From Coniferiporia sulphurascens (taxonomy: Eukaryota > Basidiomycota > Agaricomycetes > Hymenochaetales > Hymenochaetaceae): a stretch of DNA of 64,000 nucleotides. The DNA is taken from the NCBI GenBank assembly GCA_002794785.1, contig NBBA01000014.1:930001-994000 (forward strand). Reading direction: 5' to 3'. Below, piece after piece: positions 1-11,709 of this stretch. The translations under genes were made by a program, and so were the position numbers. A model generated the notes under the pieces. That model did no database searches. It saw only the letters and a list, made by a program, of their open reading frames with translations, and had not been told where the DNA came from. The stretch's first letter is position 1. Every line of letters begins with the position of its first letter.

Positions 1-2
1 CC

Positions 3-872
3 ATTACGGACCCGACCCTCGCCATCCGCTTCCATGGGGCTCCACCCCCTGCTGAAGCGCACCCCACCGACTCCCAGACCACTATTAACGTCTGGACCGC
101 TCTCTCCCGCTTTCCCACTGCGGCCAAACTGGTTGTACGTGCCGCCCATTGGAACGAACGAGGCAACTGCTTCGTTACGTTCGCTCACAACACTCACGTC
201 CCTACTATGAACAGCATGAAGGAAGTTGTGATGGCAGCCATGCAAAGCGTCTACCCTGCCACAGTCTCCCAACTTGTATCTTGGGCCTGCCTCCAAATTG
301 CTGAAGTCCCCACACATCCTGCGCCGGGCCTCCCCGCCTTCACTGCGGCGGACCTCCAAGCAGAGTTCCGTGCCGCCAACCCTCACCTCCTCTCTCTCCC
401 CATGACTCTAGAGCCCGATTGGACCCGGGCCTATGAACTCCTGGGTGAGGACGTCATGTCAGCCCCTATTGCTTTCTCTTTTGAGGACCCAATGGGCTCC
501 TGCTCTGCGAGTATCCTCTCTACCCTGAGGAACCGCGTCATTTACATGTTCGGCCGCCGGCTCAAACTGGTGGCCAGGCGTGACCTCCCTCGCCTCATGC
601 AGTGCACTAAGTGCGCAGCACTAGGCCACCTCGTTCAAAACTGCAGGAACCGCCCGTGGTCGTGCCTCATATGCGCTGGCCGTCACCGTACTGATGACCA
701 CCGCATGCGCTGCCCAGGATGTGTCCGTGACGCCCTTCCGGCCTCCTCCCCCTGCACCCACCCCCCCAAATGCTCGAACTGCTCCGGTGAACACCGCGCC
801 GACTCTTCCAGCTGCCCCAAACAGCGTGGCCATGCCCATTCCTCTTTCGCCCCACCCCCGGCTGATGAGTAG
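3..872 (+). CDS. LINE ORF1, Gag-like nucleic-acid-binding protein (partial)
   Basis: The frame is open from base 3, so the true start lies outside the window; the first in-window ATG at 207 is internal. The region upstream of it matches the central part of ORF1 in the LINE at 55565-62265 (a shared pattern ending in GNC followed by a hydrophobic strand). The C-terminal third carries Cys/His knuckles: one canonical C-x2-C-x4-H-x4-C around 603-645, followed by variant C-x2-C clusters up to about 825. Such proteins coat LINE RNA and form the RNP. The stop TAG at 870-872 overlaps the ORF2 start ATG at 865-867, suggesting that ORF2 is made by termination-reinitiation. No stop or frameshift is seen in this part. 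Confidence 0.88.
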   Translation: MTDPTLAIRFHGAPPPAEAHPTDSQTTINVWTALSRFPTAAKLVVRAAHWNERGNCFVTFAHNTHVPTMNSMKEVVMAAMQSVYPATVSQLVSWACLQIAEVPTHPAPGLPAFTAADLQAEFRAANPHLLSLPMTLEPDWTRAYELLGEDVMSAPIAFSFEDPMGSCSASILSTLRNRVIYMFGRRLKLVARRDLPRLMQCTKCAALGHLVQNCRNRPWSCLICAGRHRTDDHRMRCPGCVRDALPASSPCTHPPKCSNCSGEHRADSSSCPKQRGHAHSSFAPPPADE

Positions 873-3800
873 TCCTTGGACGTTTATGCAACACAATGTT
901 GCAACGTCCCGAGTGCATGTCGAAGCACTCGTCCACTCCTTCTCGTCTGCCCCTGGTGCCACCTCCCCACCTGCAGTTATTCTTCTACAGGAACCCCCTT
1001 GGTACCCTATTGGTGCCTCCCCCTCTATGTTTGCAGCAGCAGGTACGCCCGTCTTCGGCTTCCCTGCCATGCCCAACTACCATGTCTTTTTGCCCCCCTC
1101 TTCTGGGGGCACCGAACTAACATGCCCACATGTGGTTACACTGGTTCACCAGTCCATCCCTCTGTCTCAGGTGATTTTGGATGCCTCGCGCTCCCCATCC
1201 CAGGACATACTCACGCTAATTTTTGACACTGGCTTTGGGCCACTTTTTGTCACTAATGTATACAATCACGATGCCAATAAAAAAGATACCATCTCCTCTC
1301 TTGCTCTTCTCGAGCTCCCCCCGAGTGCACACTGGCTGGTTGCTGGGGACTTCAATCTCCACTCCATCCACTGGGACCATGGCACCCACTCTGCCAGTGA
1401 CACACAAAAAGCCTGTCCGCTGGAACACTGGGCTGCCTCACACGCCATGCATCTCCTTAATCAGCCGGGCTTCGATACCCAGCGCCGCCCTTCCACCCAA
1501 TTCACTGAATCAGTCATTGACCTCGCCTGGGCTTCCCCTTCTTTGGAAGACCTTGCTTTGGGCGATTCCTGGACACGGTCCTGGGACACCCCGTCTGGAT
1601 CCGACCATGCTGTTATCACCTGGTCTATCCCCACCTCTTCTGACCTGTTCGCCAACCCCTTCCTTCGCCCTAAGTATGATGACTCGCTCTCTACTGAATG
1701 GCTGGAAGCTCTAGATGAACCTCTCACTGCCGCCTTCGCCCTCTCAGGCGCTACTTCTCAACTCCTGGACGTCAAAGTCGCCGCCATACACGATGCTCTG
1801 GTGCTCGCCACTATTTCCTCTCACCCTCCAGCTTCTTCGAAGGCAGGGGGCCACAAGGTCAAGTGGTGGGATGCCTCCTGCCGTGCTCACATGGCCGCTT
1901 TGCGCGGAGCTACCCCGGCGACTTGTATCGTTCTCTGATGAGAGTCGGCCGGTATTTTTCGCCACACAAAACGCGCATGGGCTGACTCGTTTACCGCCTC
2001 CATCAAACCGGACAAAATCTGGCCAATGGCGAAGTGGGTGATGGGCACAAGATGTGCCCCCATCCCCTCCTTGGTTACGGGACACTCCACCGCGAACTCT
2101 CCCGCGGAGAAGGCTTCTGCCTTCCGGTCTAAGTATTTCGGTACCCAACCGTCCACTGCCCTCCCCCCGACCTATTCTTTCGTCGGCGCCTGCCCTATGC
2201 GGGATCATCCTATCCTCATGGAGGAGCTTGATCACGCCCTCAATCTCACTTCGAATTCGAGTGCCCCGGGCATTACGGGCGTTGGCTACCAGGCCCTCAA
2301 AAGCCTGCATGCCGCCCATAGTGTTCCACTTCTCGCGCTTTACAACGAGTGCCTGAATGCTGGACACCACCCCTGTCCTTGGAAGGACGCTAAGGTGGTG
2401 ATGCTCCGTAAACTCAATAAGAAAGACCCCACTGCCCTCAACGCATACCGCCCCATCACTCTCGAAGAAACCATGGGCAAATTACTTGAGAAGATAATCG
2501 CCAACCGCATCCAGTTCATTGCCAACGAACTTGGCGCACTCCCCCCTTCCCAATTCGGTACCCGCCAAAAGTCGGGCGTTTTGGATGCCACCTCGGACCT
2601 CGTAAACGAAATCGAGTCTGCTTGGGCTAAACACCATGTCACGACGGCTCTTGCCGTCGATGTGGCTGGGTTTTTCCCCTCAGTCCAACATCCCCGCTTA
2701 CTTGCCATCCTCACAGAATTAGGGTTCCCCCCTCTCATTGTCTCCTGGGTCCTCTCCTTTGTTTCAGATCGCCGGGTCGCCCTGTCCTTTGACGGGTTTA
2801 CCGACACTCTGACCCCCATACCCAATATGGGGGTCCCACAAGGCTCACCCATCTTGCCCATTTTGTCTGCACTTTTTGCGACCAGCCTCCTTTGTTAAGC
2901 TCAACGGTTACGCGGTGATCGACGTTGGGGCTTCCTGATTGTTGGAACTGATGGTACGGCAACGGGGCTTCCTAGATGTCGTAAGTCGAAGATGATCGTC
3001 GGTGGGGCTTCCTGATCAACAATGTGGATGCGGTAGGCTTCTATGAGAGTCGGGTTACGACAAAGTGACTATTTGGCCAAGAGGCACACAGTAGACTGGT
3101 GGTAGCAGATAATGGGCTTGTATGAACAAAGAGCACAAGCTTAGGGCTTGTGCTACCGAAGTTACATGCTTATATGCTATTCTACGTGTTTGCTACTGTA
3201 GCGACTTGGTTAGGTATGTTTACCAGACTATGGAAGGTCATGGAAACTCAAGGAGTACCTTGGTAATACAAGTACGGTGATCAGTAAGCAAAGCACGTCA
3301 TGATGGTGCAATAAGGCGTCATCATGGCGTCTTATGGCGTAAGGTGAGTGGGGATGAGTAAGGTAGAGAAATGGGGGAGTTGCGCTGACTGATGATGACG
3401 AAGAGGAAGTGAGTCAGCGCATTAAAGGGAAAGTAAAGGAAAATTGTAACAAGCCTCCTTACCTCTCTCCAGGTCTCTGATCCTCTAGTCTTCATCCGCG
3501 CCTATGTGGACGACCACCTCCTTACCACCTCTTCAAGTTCCATCGCAACAAATGTTGCGCGCCTCGAACAGGCATATGTCTCCTTCTCCGCAGCCTGCCA
3601 TGCCCTCGGACTTTCCCTGGATGATGATAAAACAGAACTCATCCATTGGACCCGGCGACTCGCTTTACGCGAAGACTCCCTCATTCACCCTATACACTTG
3701 CCGCGACAGGGCCTTCAACCCCTCTGAATAGTTCCCTCCCGGCCTTTGCGCTGGTTGGGAATTTTCTTCAATGCGCAATTACTGTTTACGGTCCACGTTC

Positions 3801-5352
3801 AACGCATGTGCTTTAAAGCCATGTCCTCCCTTCGTGCCCTGGAACTACTCGGCAACACTTTACGCGGCCTCGACCCACTCCACCTTCGATGTCTCTACAT
3901 TGGGTGCATATTGCCAGTTCTACTATGGGGTTCCCCCCTCTGGTTCACTGGCATACGGCAAAAAAGTAAATGTGATAAAATGACCTTAGTGCAATCCACA
4001 GCGTGTCGCTGTATCCTCGGTTCATGGCGCACGTCTCCGCACGGCCCCTCTGAGGTCCTAGCCTCCATTTTACCTATCCCCCTATGCCTAGAACGTACCA
4101 AGTCTCGTGCGGCTATTCATTACCTCACCACTACACACACCCTCCTCCCAATACACACCACGCGTAAGGGTACCATTACCACCTCCTTCATTAACCGGGT
4201 TCCCCCCGGCTGCGAACGAGTTCCCCGATACACTCGCCCACTGTGGATTGCTTTACCGGCTTTATGCCACGTAAGCATCGACCGCGTGATTGACCACTCC
4301 CAAGAAGCCCGAGACGCGCTCATCCAGTCACACCATGGTCTTATTGACCAACTGAAGAATGTCCCCTCTCGCCTCCTCATCTATACTGACGGCTCCCATA
4401 AGGGCACGTCCCCATCCTCTTTTTCTGGCGGTGCTGCCGGAGTCTGGTTCTACTGCGGGGAGAATGTTCTCACCCGCAAAACCCACCTAGGTTCATCAGT
4501 TCATGCTACGGACTGTGAACTCGCTGCCCTTGCTGATGCCACTTGGCTATTGGCCTACTCTTACGATTTACACCCGGCGATCATGCAGGTGGAAATCTAC
4601 ACGGATTGCGAAGTAGCTCTCACACTCCTCACTGACCCTCGTCCGGCCCCAGGCATTAATGTCGCCCTTCTTATTCGGAAATGTCTCAAAATCGCTACCA
4701 AGCGGTTTCCCCGTGTTTTCTTCCACTTACACTGGGTCCCAGGACACTCCAATGTGGAAGGTAATGAATTCGCTGATGTCCTCGCCTCTGGTATCACGGA
4801 CAACCCCCCCCAGACACTTCCCCGTTTCCGCCCACTATCCGCTTCCTTCGCGAAGCTGCCTCCTCTATGGCGCTTTCAAAATGGAAATCCGACTGGGCCC
4901 ACGCCTGTCGCAAATTCCGAGGGACTTCCGACGCCCATTCCATGGGCTCTACCTTGAATCCCTCTACTAAGCCATCTGCCCTTATGCAAAATCTCACCCT
5001 CGGCCGCCGCACTAAGTGCAAAGTTTTTCGGACACTCCTCAGTCACGCTGGCTTTGGCGTGTACTTTGGACGTATTCTGGGACGCGACCCTATGTGTCCC
5101 TTTTGCCACGTTCTGGAGACACGAGCCCACCTCCTGCTCTCTTGCCCCAACACCCTCCCCGCCCATCACGCGGTGTGGAAAACCCCCTTACCCTCTACGG
5201 AATCCCAATGGTTTTCCAAGGACGGTCTCCCAATTCTGGCTTCCTTCCTTGACTCTCACCCCGCCTTCGAGGCGGAACCCATCCTCGTCTTCGACCCGGG
5301 TGGCCCCACAGTGGTCCATGTCTCTGACTTAGGTTTCGCCATCGGCAACTAG
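865..5352 (+). pseudogene. LINE ORF2: endonuclease, reverse transcriptase, RNase H (broken)
   Basis: ORF2 begins at ATG 865, where the sequence turns into an AP-endonuclease: QHNVATS, LLQEP, AGDFNLHS and SDHAVITW are visible. RT follows in the same frame after two TGA codons (1936-1941). It has a YRPITLEE strand, a VAGFFPSVQ motif A and a PQGSP motif B, then the insertion at 2893-3451, then motif C YVDD at 3503-3514. Removing the insertion plus one 9-bp repeat rejoins the frame exactly. A TGA at 3725-3727 interrupts the thumb. RNase H (YTDGS near 4383, CELAAL, YTDCEVAL, HWVPGHS) keeps its acidic residues. A frameshift near 4820-4850 moves the C-terminal zinc motif (CPFC...H...C, about 5095-5145) into another frame, ending at TAG 5350-5352. 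Confidence 0.92.
2893..3451. mobile_element. 559-bp TG...CA insertion in the LINE RT domain, 9-bp flanking repeat
   Basis: The block starts TGTTAAGC and ends TTGTAACA, so its ends are a 5-bp inverted repeat of the LTR type. It is flanked by the identical 9-mer agcctcctt at 2884-2892 and 3452-3460. Deleting the block and one repeat restores the RT reading frame between motifs B and C, so the boundaries are exact. It has no long ORF. It contains three copies of a ggggcttcct motif (near 2920, 2960 and 3005) and a hairpin around 3131-3151. The TG...CA ends suggest a solo LTR, but LTR elements usually leave 4-6 bp. Nine bp is more like a Mutator-type element, whose inverted repeats would normally be longer. 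Class unsettled. Confidence 0.85.
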
Positions 5353-5462
5353 TCAGTATACCATGTCTCCCCTTTATTACTGGTCATTACCCAGTTCCCA
5401 TCTCTGCTTAGGGCTTCCCGCCACTATTATTCCTTCTATACCAACTACCATCTCACCCAATA

Positions 5463-5482
5463 CAGGGGCCTAAAGGCCCCTG
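5463..5482 (+). other. Perfect 8-bp stem-loop in LINE 3' UTR
   Basis: The two arms pair perfectly around a TAAA loop, 48 bp before the poly(A) run. Several LINE reverse transcriptases recognise a 3' UTR hairpin when starting target-primed reverse transcription. Placement fits that role, but no second copy of this family is in the window to test conservation. Confidence 0.6.
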
Positions 5483-5552
5483 GAGCGTATTTTGTACTAG
5501 ATAGTCATGACGTGCTATAGAAATGCATTAAAAAAAAAAAAAAAAAAAAAAA

Positions 5553-6661
5553 CCCGTTTGCAATGGTTCATGTTTGCGCCTGGAAATACAGCCGAACCGG
5601 ACGTAAAATTCGGTTCGGAGCTCGGCAAAAAGGTCGTCGAACCGGACCGAACCGAGCTTTAGCCACACTAGCTCAGGGTGGTAATTATAGAACTTCTATA
5701 ATTATCACCCTGAGCGCACCGGCACCGGTTTGGATTAAAATTTAGAATATTAGCATATCCACTACTAGGGGCTCTGTAGCCCAGGCCTCTGTTTCGTTCA
5801 GACAGGTTATAAACATTGATATATCATTATAGAGTCAAGAACATGGAATACTATGAGTCCGAGATTCCAAGCCGATGCGAACTACGTAATTCTACCTTCG
5901 TTGAGGAGCCCTGTTTTTCGTCCGGCTCGGAATCTCTATCCCTTTTCGTCACATATATTCGGAATGAATTAAGACGTCAGGCGCCACTCGCGTTTGTACA
6001 CATGTTCCACCGTGACATTGGATGCCGGAGCGAAATTTTGCTCTATTTTCAAGTTCGCGCCATGTTTTGTCGGACGCATATAGAATGGGCTTACAGTCGT
6101 ATGTAATACTATTTTCGAAGTAACCTATACTCGCGTGAGAGATGATCTATACAATATCAATGTTCTGTATTACTAGCGCCATAGACAATAAGCATTTAGG
6201 AAGATTAATCACTCCACTTACGCATTCGCAAATCGTTTAGCAAAAAATGCTATTATTAATTCAGATAATATTAAACACGAGATATAGTTTTCCAACAAGA
6301 ATGGAAGTCCTATCGATATTAAGAGTGTTTATCAAAACCCGCGGCACGCCCGCGTAAACCCCCAAAACTACGAAATAACCAAAGACTCGGAGAATTTCTG
6401 CAAAACGACCCAACGAATTACCGCTTTTTAACCCTCCACGAAATCCTACCCAGAGAATCAAAATCTACGACTAGTACCCAAGACACAATCCCAAATACCA
6501 AAATCGCCGAAGGAAGAAAATAATGATACATGGTAAAGGATCTATAGTCAGAGCAGCGCCTACGCAGGTAAGCTGTATCGTTCTAGTGCATGCTGGGTAT
6601 CGTGAATAAAAAGATACTAAAAGCGTACGTATCTCGGCATGCCGGGGTGATGCGAGGTAGA
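5553..6661. other. Intergenic, no supported gene
   Basis: I find no ORF with family signatures, codon bias or splice-linked extension. The longest ORF (5816-6106, 96 codons) has no recognisable domain. The only structure is the inverted repeat at 5671-5715 and nearby short accgg/ccggt repeats. The right end abuts the last exon of the PDR transporter and would hold its 3' UTR. Confidence 0.6.
5671..5715. repeat. 45-bp near-perfect palindrome
   Basis: Two 22-base arms pair with a single G-T mismatch around one central base. The arms start gctcagggtgg and have an AT-rich centre. There is no ORF or T-run next to it. It may be a very short foldback element or a relic of a palindromic element; function unknown. 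Confidence 0.75.
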
Positions 6662-9600
6662 CTATCGTTTAGCATAGCGGAGGAAGCGGGATGCAACTGT
6701 GAGAGGGGGGGTGTGCATTAGAAACAAGCGTATACAAAAAAGGACAGGAGACTCACGAATCGTTACACCCATGTTAAAAACTGAAGTAAGCGTAAACGCG
6801 AATAAATCAGCCACCGGTTCGCACTGCAACCAAAGGATCCATTTTAAAACGCACCGAAGAAAGCGAAGAATATCCATGCGTCCCTCCAGCGGTTGTCGAA
6901 GCTGATATTAAGCGGGGTGTAGAACTCATCGCCAACCTTGTACTGACAGTACTGGCACAACGAAGTGGCGTTCGGGTTGTTCAGGTAGCCACCAAACTCG
7001 TTGACGAAATCACCTGCCCATTCCGTGCACGGCTGCCCACTTGGAGGGTTGAAAACGGCGAACTCATCATCATTGCATGTAATCGGGAGACCGCTATGTG
7101 GGAGAATAAGGAAAAACTTCAGCAACGCGCCATATATGCGTGCAAACAAAGACAACTAACTGGAGCTCAGTTGACAGCATGCTTGACAGTACGCGTGTGT
7201 ACGGCGTGAGCTGATAAAGCCACGAGCGCCAGAACTTCGCCAAAGCGGGGAAAGGAATTGTGACTCCGGCGAAGGTCGTGAGCACCAGACCAAGGAAGGG
7301 ATTGAATAGGACGGCAATCTGACGAATCAAACAAGAATCAGAATGAGACTTCGACAAAAAATTGCTTGCACCGCGAGGCCTACCTGAACTGAAGGGGAAA
7401 TCGCTCCGATCATTTGACCCAGGGAGACACCAAAGAGTTCGACAAAAACGACCATCAGGAGCTGGAAACCAAGACCGGCTGTCCCAGCAGACCCTTGTCC
7501 AAAGCCCATTGGCCACACCTTCAGCAATCACAAAAATCATTAGTTTCCCTGGTCTGCAGCAAGCCAAAGCCACATTACTTACTGAGAGACACCAATAAAC
7601 GAATGCGCAGAGAAGCGAGTAAGGGATTTCGCCAATCAGTTGTCCGATAGCGAAAACATAGGGCGAGTAGATACGGCTCGACGACTCTCGAATGAAAGTT
7701 CTCCTGTTGAAGATGAACATCGGCTCGATTTGCGACATGAGGATAGCCGGCAGAACGGTAATCCAGAAAATTCCAAAAATACGATACTGCAGATCGCGAA
7801 CGCTTAACTTCAGCTGCAGCAAGCATAAGGATGGAAACAGTCCAGAGCTTGCGTGCGTGAATAGACGAGTGAACAAGTAATCCGCGGAGCGCCAGAGCGC
7901 CAGATTGTTCCTCCCAATAACGATCCTTAGCTGGTACAGGAATGGCGTCGCGTACATTGTCATCTTGTCCTTGTCCGGGAGTGCCTTTGTCAGCGCCTTT
8001 GCCTTCATCTCATCAATTTCTTCCCTCGCTTGCATGTACTCCGGGGAGTCGAGCCAGACATCCTTCCAGTCGCGGTCGCCAACACGGGGAGTAACACCGG
8101 CACCGATTGCCTCAAGCATGTACTCAGCCGGGTTCATGTTCGACGGGCAGATTGCGCCATAGCGCGCGAAGTACGAGCGGAGAACACTAGAGTCTGGACC
8201 GATATCACCGAAATAGACCGTCTCACCGCCGCGTTCGAGAAGTAACAAACGATCGAAACTCTCAAAAAGTAGGGACGACGGCTGGTGAATCGTGCACAGA
8301 ATTGCCTGACCATTGTCCGCGAGCTTCCTCAAAAATCGAACCAAATTCCAGGCCGACTGACTGTCAAGTCCTGATGTGGGCTCATCCAAGAAAAGAAGCA
8401 ATTCCGGCTTACTCGCGAGCTCGACACCAATAGTCAGACGCTTGCGCGCCTCAACGCTCAGGCTGAAGACCATCGCGTCCGCCATGTCCTGAAGCTCGAG
8501 AAGCTCGATCATCTCTTCCACATATGCATCCTTCTCCTCCGTCGAGACTTCATACGGCTGACGCAAGTATGCGGAGAAGCGCATAGCCTCGCGAATAGTC
8601 GCAGTTCCTTCGTGCACGTCCATCTGTTCGGCATATGCAGTTCCGCGGGCAAAGTCTGAGTCAATAGGTCGACCGTCGACAAGGATATCACCGGAGATGA
8701 CACCGATGTTCTTCCTCTGAGCCAAAACGTCCAGGCAGGTTGTCTTCCCTGCGCCCGACGCGCCCATCAGTGCGGTCAATGTTCCGGGCTTGACGTACCC
8801 CATCACATCGTGCAGCAAGCGTCGGGTGCCTCCAGGAACAGGAACAGTGTAGTTCAGACCCTCCCATGTGAAGACGCGGCGGTCCGAGAAGTCCGCCTTC
8901 TCGTAGGCCACGAACTGCTCCTTCTCACGGACATTGCGGTTTTTCCTGCGTTCGCGTAACCGCTCATTCTTCTCCTTTGTTTCTGCGTTCTCCTTGGAAA
9001 AGATCGTGATCGATGACGACCCCGTATACTGGGGGAAATACTCGAGAGCAATCAACTGTGTAATCTGGAAGATGACGATGAAAGCAAACAGGACGACAAG
9101 ATTGCGGCGCCACAAATCCATTACGTTGTATTGGTAGCCGACTCTTATATACGAACTGCCGACAACAATATCGTCGCCGAGCGTCGAGCCGAGGAGGGTA
9201 CACGCTTGATTAGGACCTAGGCCATTGGGATAATCGTCCGACACGCCGCCGTTCCTTGGGACGACGGATGCACCATCGCAAGTGAGTGAAATGCGCATGA
9301 ATTCGTTCTCCATGCATCCAGAGAAAGCGTAATACAGCGGGTCGATGTACGCAATCCAGACAAGCCACCTCTTCATATTGAACGTCGGAATTATGTAGCC
9401 GGCATAGGTGATCATGTTCGGAACAAAGAATGTTGCCAGTCTGAACGCATGATCAAAGTTAGTGCAGAGAAGGCCCAACGTGCGGAAGAAGCCCTGCATC
9501 GCGAGGAACGCAAAATATGTGAAGAGATGGAATGTGAAGAAACCGCCGGCAGACCGCGAGAGATGCGGCATGAAGTACGCAATTATGTTGAATACGAAAA

Positions 9601-11644
9601 TTCGGATCGCGCTGAACGGTAAATCCGCGAATGCGTTCGCCAATGACATTGCACCGGGCCGGTAGAAGCCATAAGCTGTCTGCTTGTGTAGAATCGGACG
9701 CCCGAGCATTTGCATAGGCAGTTCATTAAACGCGTCGAGACAGCTTGTGAGCATCGCCATGAAGATGACAGATCCGCGCGTGAATGCGCCTGCCGACGTC
9801 GGAGGAAGATTGTAGAACGCCGCGCCGATAACAATTGCAAGTCCCCATGCAAGAGTGAAGCTCGTAAACAGCTGGAAGCGGTCCTGAAGACGCAGCTGGA
9901 ACTGACGCCACGTAAGAGCCTTCACTTGCCCGAAATAGCCCAACGTGTATGGGCTCTTCTTGGAGACACCGTGCTTCTTGTCTTCCAAAACGGCAGCACG
10001 GAATGCCTCCTGGTCAGCTTTTTCCGTCTTCTGCGCGATTTTGTATTTTTCGAGCGAGTCGTGCATGGTCCGGCCGTGCCTTGATTTGAGGAAGGCAGAT
10101 TCGAGGGCTTCGGGGCTAGAGGGAACGCTGTGTTCAGATAACCCGGGTGCAAATTGGCGTTCGTTTTTATCAGCTGAGGGTGGTTCAATAAGCAAAGACA
10201 AAGAGACAGAACTTAAAGACGTATACGTACTGCACCCAGTGAGATAATCGGCCGTACTCTGACGAGGAAGCTTGTTATAGCCAAGATTTTCAAAGTAAGC
10301 ACGAGCCTCCGCCGGTGGTCCAAAGAATACCTGGAGTCCAGAGTCCAGGACTATGACTTTATCAAAAAGATCGTAAATACTCTCGCCCGCCTGGTACAGC
10401 GAGACGAACACCGTCTGACCGAGGACGTCCGTCATAATGCGCAGACTCTTGGCGAAGTCTAGGGCAGTACTCGCATCGAGACCACGCGTCGAGTTGTCCC
10501 AGCACTGCACGCGCGCGCGTGTCGCCATCATTTCTGCAATGGAAACACGCTTGCGCTCACCGCCGCTCACTCCGCGCACGAATTCGTTTCCGACGAGCGT
10601 CTTGGAGGTATGCTCAATATTGAGCATCTTGAGCAGCGTTCCTTGCACTTCATCCGCGAAGTCCTTACGCGTGACGCCTGGTAGACGCGCTCGCGGGCCG
10701 GGCGCCTTGGTAGAGAGCGCAAAAGCCAGCGTCTGCGCGACGGTTAAGGTCGCTTCATGAATATCGTCTGTATCATGATCAGAACACAGCAAGAATACAT
10801 GGAACCCTTTGAGCACCTACCCTCATCGTTGTAGACCACTTCGCCTTTGTAGACCTTGGCCATTTCTGCGGCGTCAATTCCCGCGTATTTGACATCCCCC
10901 TTAACGCTGCGGTAAGTCCTGCGCTGGTTAGCGATGGCCTTGAGGAATGTCGAGCAACCCGAGCCGGGGCAGCCAAGAACAAGGCACATCTCCCCCGGTT
11001 TGAGAACACCGGATTGTCTTTAGACTTGGCATTAGCAGAGTGTGCATACAAGGAGCTAATTACGCACTCGTGCAGAATGACGCGTGTAGGCGTCGCCTTG
11101 GAAGGAAAGAGAGGACGGATAAGAGCCATAAGCCAGGCATAAGGCAGCAAGATAAACTCCAAGCACGCCTCTGCATAAATAAAACGGAGAAAATAATTAA
11201 TCGACAGGAAAAGAAACGATAGCAGACGATCACTCACGTCCGAATGTCGTGACGTAGAACTATATTGGCGGTAATACAGAATGAGATGCAAGAAAAAGTA
11301 GCCCAAATAATTCAACATGCCTTATGGTCAATGCCACCGTCGACTTCGACGCGGAGGCCTTGCCAAGTGACGCCGACATGCTTGTGCTTTATGCCGGCCT
11401 CTGTATTTTTATCATTAGAAGAGCTAAGGTATTCTTTGAGGTCAAAGGGCTGCTCGTCAACGTGAGAGACAGCCCTTTCGAGATCAAACGAGCGTTTGGC
11501 AACTTCTTTTTCTTGTTCGACCGTTCGCGAGAAATCGCGCTCGAGCTCATGGAAGGCCCGCTCGGCGCGTACGACGTCGACCCCGTTGCTCATGTCCTCT
11601 TCGTAGATGGTCGGCGTACTTGAGGGAAGAGCACTGAGGCTCAT
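6662..11644 (-). CDS. PDR/ABCG-type ABC drug-efflux transporter
   Basis: Full-size plasma-membrane exporter of the fungal pleiotropic drug resistance family, arranged (NBD-TMD)x2. My model has 11 exons: 11644-11321, 11259-11238, 11170-11068, 11017-10821, 10767-10231, 10173-7583, 7518-7384, 7318-7161, 7093-6855, 6780-6757 and 6696-6662. They join in phase to 4365 nt, or 1454 residues, normal for the family. NBD1 has the family's degenerate Walker A GCPGSGCS (about residues 165-172, Cys replacing Lys) and signature VSGGERKRVSIAE. NBD2 has canonical GASGAGKTT (about 865), LSVEARKRLTIG and LLLFLDEPTSGLDSQ. This asymmetry is normal in PDR pumps, where only one site hydrolyses well. Intron 1 uses a GC donor (gcatgt), and exons 2, 10 and 11 are only 22, 24 and 35 nt. 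The last two exons rest on splice phase and a plausible final membrane segment. Likely substrates are drugs, toxins or lipids. Confidence 0.95.
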
Positions 11645-11701
11645 TTTAGGGGAGGGGAGGGGGAGAACTGATAGGGAAATGGTGAGTGGGAGTCGAAGTG
11701 G

Positions 11702-11709
11702 TTATATAG
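11702..11709 (-). promoter_or_regulatory. TATA-like box of the PDR transporter
   Basis: On the minus strand the sequence reads TATATAAC, about 58-65 bases before the ATG at 11644, a usual fungal spacing. I found no clear PDRE-type element nearby. Confidence 0.5.

Larger units (their letters stand above)
1..5552 (+). mobile_element. LINE (non-LTR retrotransposon), RNase H-bearing, 5'-truncated by window edge
   Basis: The order is Gag-like ORF1 with zinc knuckles, then ORF2 with AP-type endonuclease, reverse transcriptase, RNase H and a C-terminal zinc motif, then a 3' UTR and a run of 23 A (5530-5552). This is the plan of fungal I/Tad-type LINEs. The 5' end lies left of base 1, so the target duplication cannot be checked. 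The copy is dead: ORF2 has tandem TGA codons at 1936-1941, a TGA at 3725-3727, a frameshift near 4820-4850 and a 559-bp insertion at 2893-3451. It is GC-rich, unlike the AT-rich copia copies further right, and shares architecture and sequence similarity with the second LINE at 55565-62265, so two related but diverged families are present. Confidence 0.93.

Noticed and set aside
5816..6106. 96-codon ORF right of the left LINE
   Set aside because: No domain, no splice partner, no clear codon bias.
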